From Flavobacteriales bacterium (GTDB lineage: Bacteria; Bacteroidota; Bacteroidia; Flavobacteriales; Parvicellaceae), in assembly GCA_014239715.1 (NCBI GenBank), contig JAAZYJ010000066.1, positions 1 through 6,515 on the forward strand: a stretch of DNA of 6,515 nt, written 5' to 3'. How positions within the stretch are numbered: the first letter of the stretch is position 1; each line of letters starts with the position of its first letter. Both the position numbers and the translations under genes were made by a program. Shown here one piece after another: positions 1 to 4,836 of the stretch. Under the pieces are notes generated by a model. That model was not told the DNA's origin. It was given only the letters and a program-made list of their open reading frames with translations, and did no database searches.

Positions 1-761
1 CCCAGATTGTCGTAAACCACTGCCTCGCCTTCATAATCTTTCGTGTTTCTGTGCACTCTTGCAGCATTCAGAAAATAAGACAATGCCTTTTCTGTTTCGC
101 CAATGTCTCGGTAATACATGGCCATGTTGTCCATGGTAATTGCCGCACCATTTGAATCTCCAACTGCAAGCTTCAGCTCAAGCGACCTTCCCCACTGTTC
201 CATCCCAAGGTCATAGTCTGCCCGCATCATGTTCACGATCCCTATGTTGTTGTAGTAATGGGCTAAAGCAATTGTATCCTGTTTTAACGACTCAAAGTTG
301 ATCGATCTGTCGTAAAATACTTCAGCGGAATCCAGGTTTCCAATGTATCTGTAAACAGATCCGATCATATTGAAGCTTACGGAAAGAGCAATCGTATCAT
401 TCAGCTCTACAGCCATTTCCGCTGCATTCAGGAAGTGCTCCAGCGCATCAGAATAATTGCCGAGGTAAGTATGCCCAATACCAATGTTGTGGATGAAACT
501 GCATTGTCTCTTTTTATCGTTCAGCTTTACTGCCAGAAAGGCTCCTTTTCTGGCGAAGTGGATCACTGTGTCCGGGTAAATGTTCCGTAATCTTTCTGTA
601 AGCGATTCGAGTGCTTCCATTTTTTCCAGATCATCGGAGGCATTCTCCAGATCGAACAAACAGGAATCTAAAAGTGCCTGTTCCTGTCCTGCTGCTGATC
701 TTACGTCAACAAGGGTGTAGAAAAAAATAAACGCCACCAGGCGGATCATGCATTTTGTCAT
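1..761 (-). CDS. Exported tetratricopeptide-repeat protein, N-terminal part (runs off left edge)
   Basis: This is an open frame of 253 codons from the ATG at 761 to the window edge; the C-terminus lies outside. Residues 1-25 look like a signal peptide: MTKCMIR followed by the hydrophobic run LVAFIFFYTLV, then small residues and a plausible cleavage near AAG|Q. From about residue 88 there are TPR units with a strict 40-residue period. The N-(I/M)-(G/A)-type positions recur at 93-94, 133-134, 173-174 and 213-214, and a fifth unit starts at 253. Each unit ends in an A/G..(Y/F) helix and a KxxxD or LND turn. TPRs mediate protein contacts. In Bacteroidota, exported proteins with this N-terminal array often continue into a transmembrane helix and a histidine kinase or a LuxR-type DNA-binding domain, but that part is not visible, so the function is left open. 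An in-frame ATG at 749 is an alternative start; 761 keeps a fuller n-region. No clear Shine-Dalgarno sequence is present. Confidence 0.85.
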   Translation of the reverse strand, partial: MTKCMIRLVAFIFFYTLVDVRSAAGQEQALLDSCLFDLENASDDLEKMEALESLTERLRNIYPDTVIHFARKGAFLAVKLNDKKRQCSFIHNIGIGHTYLGNYSDALEHFLNAAEMAVELNDTIALSVSFNMIGSVYRYIGNLDSAEVFYDRSINFESLKQDTIALAHYYNNIGIVNMMRADYDLGMEQWGRSLELKLAVGDSNGAAITMDNMAMYYRDIGETEKALSYFLNAARVHRNTKDYEGEAVVYDNL

Positions 762-934
762 TTCCGTAATTTAATTCAACATGTTTTAAAATCGATCTCC
801 ACAAAAAGTATAATGATGAAGTTCGTAAAAAGATAACACTAGCAGAAATAATTGATAGTTTCTTTGTGTTTCGAGCCCGGAACAACGATGATGAAAGCCA
901 TTCAGACTATATTTGAACAGCCAGTAGAATTGTT
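762..934. promoter_or_regulatory. Divergent intergenic region between the TPR gene and the YkgJ-type gene
   Basis: This 173-bp AT-rich gap separates two divergently oriented genes and must carry the promoters for both. Toward the minus-strand TPR gene only imperfect Bacteroidota -7 boxes are visible: TATCTTTT (plus-strand 828-835, one mismatch to TAnnTTTG) and a TA-N3-TTTG sequence (802-810, spacer one base too long). Neither has a convincing TTG at the usual upstream distance. The plus-strand candidate is listed separately. No inverted repeat or operator could be recognised. Confidence 0.45.
908..915 (+). promoter_or_regulatory. Candidate Bacteroidota -7 box for the YkgJ-type gene
   Basis: TATATTTG matches the TAnnTTTG consensus of the Bacteroidota primary sigma factor exactly and ends 19 bases before the ATG at 935, which would give a short leader. 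No TTG or TTTG element lies about 19-21 bases upstream (the nearest TTTG, at 863-866, is too far), so the call rests on one box. Confidence 0.35.
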
Positions 935-1420
935 ATGGATCCAATATCTCTTCGGTCAAAAGCCGAATCGCTTCAAAAAGAGCATAAAAAGGTGCTTCAG
1001 AAATTAAGAACGAAGAAAGACCAGGAGGTAGATCGTTTGTTTCATGCCCAGCACGAGCTTGCCTTTCGATCGATCGACTGTCTGGATTGTGCCAACTGCT
1101 GCAAAACTACTGGCCCTTTGATAACGGATAAGGATGTGGTCCGTATCGCCAGGCACCTGAAGCTGAGCCCTCAACGGTTCATTGAGCAATACCTGCGTAT
1201 TGATGAAGATGATGATTACGTGCTGCAATCTGTCCCCTGCCCTTTTTTAGATGCCGATAATTTTTGCTCCATTTACTCGGTCCGGCCTAAAGCTTGTCGA
1301 GAATACCCCCATACCAACCGGGTAAAACAAAAACAGCTCTTCAAGCTGGCATTGAAGAATGCAGAAATTTGCCCGGCAGTGTTTAACATTTTGGAAGAGC
1401 TCAAAAAGGGCATTAAATAA
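935..1420 (+). CDS. YkgJ-family CxxCxxCC cysteine-cluster protein
   Basis: This 161-residue protein carries the family's hallmark CxxCxxCC cluster at Cys49, Cys52, Cys55 and Cys56 (CLDCANCC). It is followed by CPFLDADNFCSIYSVRPKAC, with Cys102, Cys111 and Cys121, then REYP and a further Cys at 146. This is the layout of the UPF0153/YkgJ family, proposed to chelate iron or zinc; the eight cysteines fit metal binding, but the biochemical role is not known. Residues 8-45 are strongly charged and predicted helical, and there is no signal peptide or membrane segment, so a cytoplasmic location is likely. The start at 935 is fixed by an in-frame TGA at 914-916 with no other ATG between. The stop TAA lies 43 bases before the ABC-F start, so the two may share transcripts, although the ABC-F gene also seems to have its own promoter. 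Confidence 0.9.
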   Translation: MDPISLRSKAESLQKEHKKVLQKLRTKKDQEVDRLFHAQHELAFRSIDCLDCANCCKTTGPLITDKDVVRIARHLKLSPQRFIEQYLRIDEDDDYVLQSVPCPFLDADNFCSIYSVRPKACREYPHTNRVKQKQLFKLALKNAEICPAVFNILEELKKGIK

Positions 1421-1432
1421 AGTTAAAAGACT

Positions 1433-1440
1433 TACCTTTG
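1433..1440 (+). promoter_or_regulatory. Candidate Bacteroidota -7 box for the ABC-F gene
   Basis: TACCTTTG in the 43-bp gap after the YkgJ-type gene matches TAnnTTTG exactly and ends 23 bases before the ATG at 1464. That spacing fits a start point near 1447 and a leader of about 17 nt. The -33 TTG is not evident (the region around 1408-1415 reads AGGGCATT), so the match is half of a promoter and could be chance. If real, the ABC-F gene can be transcribed independently of its upstream neighbour. Confidence 0.4.
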
Positions 1441-1463
1441 CAGCCGAATTTCAAAGATACAGT

Positions 1464-3077
1464 ATGATATCGACTAGTAACATCTCACTTCAATACGGCA
1501 AAAGAATATTGTTCGATGAAGTAAACATCAAATTCACACCGGGCAATTGCTATGGGGTGATCGGCGCAAATGGTTCCGGAAAATCCACCTTTCTGAAGAT
1601 CCTTGCAGGAGAGCTCGATGCAAATACAGGACGCATTGACATCGAGCCGGGCAAAAGAATGGCGGTGCTGAGTCAGGATCACTTTGCATTTGATGATTGC
1701 ACGGTTTTGAATACGGTCATTATGGGCCATGATCAACTATGGTCTCTCATGCAAGAAAAGGACGCCATCTATGCAAAGCCGGACTTTTCGGAAGAAGATG
1801 GTATTAAGGCATCCGAGCTGGAAGCTGAATTTGCTGAAATGGATGGGTGGAATGCAGAAGCTGATGCGGCTGCACTCCTGTCAGGTCTTGGTATTACTGA
1901 ATCCGATCACTACAAGCTGGTTAAAGAATTGGAAGGAGCTCTTAAAGTAAGAGTGCTTCTTGCACAGGCACTTTTCGGCAACCCAGACATTCTCATTCTG
2001 GATGAGCCGACCAACGATCTGGACACCAAGACCATTGGATGGCTGGAAGACTTTCTATTGGATTTTCAGAATACGGTGATCGTAGTATCTCACGACAGGC
2101 ATTTTCTGGATACGGTATGTACACATGTAGCTGATATAGATTTTAGTAGAATTCAGGTATTTACCGGAAACTACACGTTCTGGTACAAGTCGAGCCAGCT
2201 GGCGACGCAACAAAAAGCCAATCAGAACAAAAAGGCGGAAGAAAAAAGGAAAGAGCTGCAGGAATTCATCGCACGGTTCAGTGCCAATGCCTCAAAATCC
2301 AAGCAGGCGACCAGCAGGAAAAAGCTGCTTGACAAGATCAATGTTGATGAAATCAAGCCATCCAGCAGAAGATATCCTGCCATTATTTTTGATCAACAGC
2401 GTGAAGCGGGAAACCAGATCCTGCACATCAACAACCTGAACTACAGTGTTAATGGGGAGATGCTGATCAAAAATTTCAGTCTGAATGTCACTAAAGGCGA
2501 TAAGATCGTGTTTCTGGCAGACAACTCTCTCGCAGTTACCACGTTGTTCAAGATGATCGCCGGTGAGCTTGAGCCGGACAGCGGAACCATCGAATTCGGT
2601 CAGACCATCACAAGCGCATTTTTACCGAACGACAATGCCAGCTATTTTAACACTTCCGACAATCTGATCGATTGGCTGAGAAGGTATTCGGAGGAAAAAG
2701 ACGAGGTGTACATAAGAGGGTTTCTCGGAAAGATGTTGTTTTCGGGTGAAGAAACTTTTAAATCAGCTTCGGTACTGTCCGGAGGAGAAAAAGTACGTTG
2801 CATGCTATCCAAAACCATGCTGGCACAGGCGAATCTGATCCTTCTGGATGAGCCCACGAACCATCTTGATCTCGAATCCATTACCGCTTTGAATAATGGT
2901 ATGATGGCCTATAAAGGAACATTACTGTTCAAAACGTTTGACCATGAGCTGAGCCAAACGGTGGCCAACAGGGTCGTAGAGCTAGGGCCTAATGGTTTTG
3001 TGGATAAGCTGATGAACTACGACGAGTTCATTGCCAGTGAGAAGGTCAAGCACCAGCGAGACGCGATCCTGGTATAA
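1464..3077 (+). CDS. ybiT: ABC-F ATPase, YbiT-type, with one degenerate ATP site
   Basis: This 537-residue soluble protein has two ABC domains, no membrane segment and a charged linker, the ABC-F plan for factors that bind the ribosomal E site and act on the P-site tRNA. NBD1 has Walker A GANGSGKST (34-42), Q71, Walker B ILILDE (176-181), D-loop NDLD (184-187) and the switch His210 (SHDRHF). The linker (about 238-315) contains RFSANASKSKQATSRKK (271-287), which as I recall is conserved in E. coli YbiT and forms the tRNA-interaction motif. NBD2 has a canonical signature LSGGEK (438-443) and Walker B LILLDE (458-463). However, its Walker A is replaced by ADNSLAVTT (352-360, no Lys), the Q-loop position is Asn389 and the switch position is Phe492. 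The NBD1 signature is LEGALK (156-161). The start is ATG 1464: a longer frame reaches back to 1359 inside the YkgJ-type gene, but the family begins at this MISTSNISLQYG and a -7 box lies between. ABC-F membership is firm; the exact cellular role of this group is uncertain. Confidence 0.95.
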   Translation: MISTSNISLQYGKRILFDEVNIKFTPGNCYGVIGANGSGKSTFLKILAGELDANTGRIDIEPGKRMAVLSQDHFAFDDCTVLNTVIMGHDQLWSLMQEKDAIYAKPDFSEEDGIKASELEAEFAEMDGWNAEADAAALLSGLGITESDHYKLVKELEGALKVRVLLAQALFGNPDILILDEPTNDLDTKTIGWLEDFLLDFQNTVIVVSHDRHFLDTVCTHVADIDFSRIQVFTGNYTFWYKSSQLATQQKANQNKKAEEKRKELQEFIARFSANASKSKQATSRKKLLDKINVDEIKPSSRRYPAIIFDQQREAGNQILHINNLNYSVNGEMLIKNFSLNVTKGDKIVFLADNSLAVTTLFKMIAGELEPDSGTIEFGQTITSAFLPNDNASYFNTSDNLIDWLRRYSEEKDEVYIRGFLGKMLFSGEETFKSASVLSGGEKVRCMLSKTMLAQANLILLDEPTNHLDLESITALNNGMMAYKGTLLFKTFDHELSQTVANRVVELGPNGFVDKLMNYDEFIASEKVKHQRDAILV

Positions 3078-3078
3078 A

Positions 3079-3099
3079 AAAGGGCCAATAAAGCCCTTT
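3079..3099. terminator. Bidirectional intrinsic terminator between the convergent ABC-F and YceI genes
   Basis: AAAGGGC (3079-3085) and GCCCTTT (3093-3099) form a perfect 7-bp stem with a 7-nt CAATAAA loop, starting two bases after the ABC-F stop. Read on the minus strand, the second arm runs into six T's (from the A-run at 3076-3081), a good terminator for the YceI gene, whose stop is at 3125. Read on the plus strand the T-tract is only three bases, so termination of the ABC-F transcript would be weaker. Confidence 0.7.
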
Positions 3100-3124
3100 A
3101 GATCTATTCAAACACAGCGCTGTA

Positions 3125-3631
3125 TCAAAGCACGGGTAGTGAAAACGTGATGTTAACCGTTCCTTCCTTCTTACCGGGAGAAACACTATACTTAGCGGCA
3201 TCAACAGTTGTTTTGCCCAGAAACACGCCCTCTTCATAAGTAAAACGGATGGCACAGGGCTCTGTAACCTCTTTTATGGTAAGCGATCCGTTAACCACGT
3301 ATTCCTTACCGTCTTTGACCACTTCGTTTGATTTGAAGGTCATTTCGGGATACTTCGATACGTGAAAAAAGTCGCTAGCATGGAGATGTTTGTCTCTTGC
3401 CGCATTACCGGTCGTTAGCGAGCTTGCATCAACCGTTCCGCTAATACTGGATTTGCTCAGATCCGACGGATCAAAGGTAATTTCACATTTCAGACCGGAA
3501 ACCGTGCCTTTCGTCTGATCCTCAACAAAAACAAAGCTAACCTACGCCTTTTCAAGATCCATATTCAATTTCTGGGCATTTATTGTAAGGCCCGTAAAAA
3601 ATAGTGCTATTGCTATTACTGCTACTCTCAT
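3125..3631 (-). pseudogene. YceI-family periplasmic protein gene interrupted by an in-frame amber codon at codon 30
   Basis: Starting from ATG at 3631, the frame encodes a signal peptide (MRVAVIAIALFFTGLTINAQ, cleavage likely after Ala19) and ten more residues. It then meets TAG at codon 30 (plus-strand 3542-3544) and runs open for 138 further codons to TGA at 3125. After the TAG come typical YceI features: VSFVFVEDQTKGTVSGLK, an FDPSDLSKSSISGTVDAS strand pair, RDKHLHASDFFHVSKYPEMTF, a GSLTIKEVTEP strand and a C-terminal ITFSLPVL. YceI-family proteins are small lipocalin-like beta barrels of the periplasm that bind isoprenoid or similar lipids. The combined length of 168 codons is normal for the family, and no other stop or frameshift is present. 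The only in-frame ATG after the stop is at 3343 (codon 97), which would give half a barrel. So the gene is either recently inactivated, read through, or affected by a base-call error. It lies 136 bp downstream of adenosine deaminase on the same strand and ends before a shared terminator. Confidence 0.82.
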
Positions 3632-3648
3632 GATTCTTAATTTGGGTG

Positions 3649-3656
3649 GAAAATTA
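3649..3656 (-). promoter_or_regulatory. Possible -7 box upstream of the YceI gene
   Basis: On the minus strand TAATTTTC is one base from TAnnTTTG and ends 17 bases before the ATG at 3631. No TTG sits at a suitable distance upstream. I see no convincing terminator hairpin in the 136-bp gap after adenosine deaminase, so read-through from that gene is an alternative source of transcription. Confidence 0.22.
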
Positions 3657-3767
3657 CAACTATTGAGCCAAAAAACACGCTATTGACAAGTTAATTGGGT
3701 GAATGGAGCATATGGCTTAAGGAAGGTCCGTTTTCAGTTGGTTTATGGGGCCGAAGTCTCTCCGAAA

Positions 3768-4817
3768 TCAGCCCTGCTCAACAATGGAAAAAGCCTCCTC
3801 CAACTCCATGTGAATTTGGTCTACCAGTTCTTTCCGTTCTTTATACGGCAAAAAACCGGCGGTAAAACCATTCAATACTAACTTCTTTAACTCACTAATA
3901 GACAACTCGTAATGATTGACTATCTTAACAAACTCCTCAGTTAAAGACGTATTCGAAATCAAGCGATTATCGGTATTCACAGTAACACGAATTCCGGCAT
4001 CCAGATAGTCCTTTATCGGATGATCGGCGTAGCCGCTTACACATTGTGTTTGCACATTGCAAGTAACACACATTTCCAAGGGAATTCGATGGTCAAGCAC
4101 ATACCGGAAAAGATCCATGTCCTCACGCAAACGGGTACCGTGTCCAATCCTGTTTGCTCGGGTGTAATGTATTGCCTGATGTATGGATTCCGCTCCATAA
4201 GCTTCTCCTGCATGCACCGTGGTATTAATGTTGTTGTTGATGATGTGAAAGAATGCCTCCTTGTGGTCCTTCGCAGGAAAATTCTCTTCAGCACCTGCGA
4301 GGTCAAACCCCACTACCCCTTTGTCCTTGTAATTTACCGTTAGCTGTGCCAATTCTAACGATACCTCAGGAGAAATGCTTCGAATGGAGCTGATGATGAT
4401 ACCTATGCGAATGTTAAAATCGACCTCGGCCCTTTTCTTTCCCTTCAAAACTGCCGAGAGCACCTCCTCAAGCGACAAGCCTTTATTGGTGTGTAAGACA
4501 GGAGAAAATCGCACTTCCAGTAACCGTACATTTTCACCGGCCACATCCTCGGCCAGTTCGTAAGCCGCTCTTTCCAGCGCAGCTTCTGTCTGTAGTACTT
4601 TGTTCACGATCGGAAACGCCTTCAGGTAATCCTCCAGACTTTCACAGTTATCGTCCACCTGCAAAAAATTGGCCAGCTCAGCTTCAGAATTGTAAGGCAA
4701 TGCTATGTCTTGCTCCCTCGCAAGATCAAGTATAGTAGCAACACGCATCGAACCGTCGAGGTGACAATGCAGCTCCGCCTTAGGCAAAGATCGAATCAGC
4801 TCTTCTGAAATATCCAT
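3768..4817 (-). CDS. add: Adenosine deaminase
   Basis: This 349-residue cytoplasmic enzyme hydrolyses adenosine (and deoxyadenosine) to inosine and ammonia in purine salvage, using one zinc ion. The metal and catalytic residues of the family are all present: the HxH pair His17/His19 in AELHCHLDGSMR, the zinc ligand His202 and proton donor Glu205 in VHAGEA, His226 in RIGHGT, and the zinc ligand Asp283 in VTVNTDNRLIS. The CNVQT segment (253-257) followed by DHPI (265-268) is also typical of adenosine deaminase. The second Asp of the NTDDP motif of mammalian enzymes is Asn284 here; as far as I recall, NTDNR is a common bacterial variant, so this is not a defect. HCHLDGS plus HAGE argues against adenine deaminase, though related substrates cannot be excluded by sequence reading. 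The length is normal and the stop is TGA. It follows typA by 19 bp on the same strand, suggesting cotranscription. No Shine-Dalgarno sequence precedes the ATG. Confidence 0.94.
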   Translation of the reverse strand: MDISEELIRSLPKAELHCHLDGSMRVATILDLAREQDIALPYNSEAELANFLQVDDNCESLEDYLKAFPIVNKVLQTEAALERAAYELAEDVAGENVRLLEVRFSPVLHTNKGLSLEEVLSAVLKGKKRAEVDFNIRIGIIISSIRSISPEVSLELAQLTVNYKDKGVVGFDLAGAEENFPAKDHKEAFFHIINNNINTTVHAGEAYGAESIHQAIHYTRANRIGHGTRLREDMDLFRYVLDHRIPLEMCVTCNVQTQCVSGYADHPIKDYLDAGIRVTVNTDNRLISNTSLTEEFVKIVNHYELSISELKKLVLNGFTAGFLPYKERKELVDQIHMELEEAFSIVEQG

Positions 4818-4821
4818 GTAC

Positions 4822-4829
4822 TAAAGGTA
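4822..4829 (-). promoter_or_regulatory. -7-like box directly before the adenosine deaminase start
   Basis: In the 19-bp typA-add gap the minus strand reads TACCTTTA, one base off TAnnTTTG, only four bases before the ATG at 4817. If used, transcription would begin at or next to the start codon and give a leaderless mRNA. There is no upstream TTG, so it may be chance, with add served by the typA promoter outside the window. Confidence 0.18.
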
Positions 4830-4836
4830 GCTATGT

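Noticed and set aside
888..998. Small plus-strand frame beginning ATGATGAAAGCC that overlaps the YkgJ-type start
   Set aside because: It has no recognisable product, it would override the exact -7 box at 908-915, and most of it lies in another frame of a well-supported gene.
1359..1463. In-frame N-terminal extension of the ABC-F gene by 35 residues
   Set aside because: It overlaps the YkgJ-type coding sequence in another frame, is unlike any ABC-F N-terminus, and the family start at 1464 is preceded by a -7 box.
3046..3255. Minus-strand open frame overlapping the ABC-F end, the terminator and the YceI gene
   Set aside because: It runs through the terminator hairpin and out of frame with the YceI homology; there is no family signal.
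3700..3767. Search for an intrinsic terminator after adenosine deaminase
   Set aside because: Only direct repeats (TTCGG twice) and a GGGC/GCCC pair with a very long loop are present, without a T-tract.
3842..3860. Adenosine deaminase NTDN in place of NTDD considered as a catalytic defect
   Set aside because: The Asp283 zinc ligand is present, and NTDNR is, as I recall, a normal variant in bacterial adenosine deaminases. The motif itself maps near 3966-3980; the C-terminal stretch at these positions shows no damage either.
4020..4343. Plus-strand open frame of 107 codons opposite adenosine deaminase
   Set aside because: It is antisense to a clearly conserved enzyme including its catalytic motifs, and its translation shows no domain. 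It is a shadow frame.
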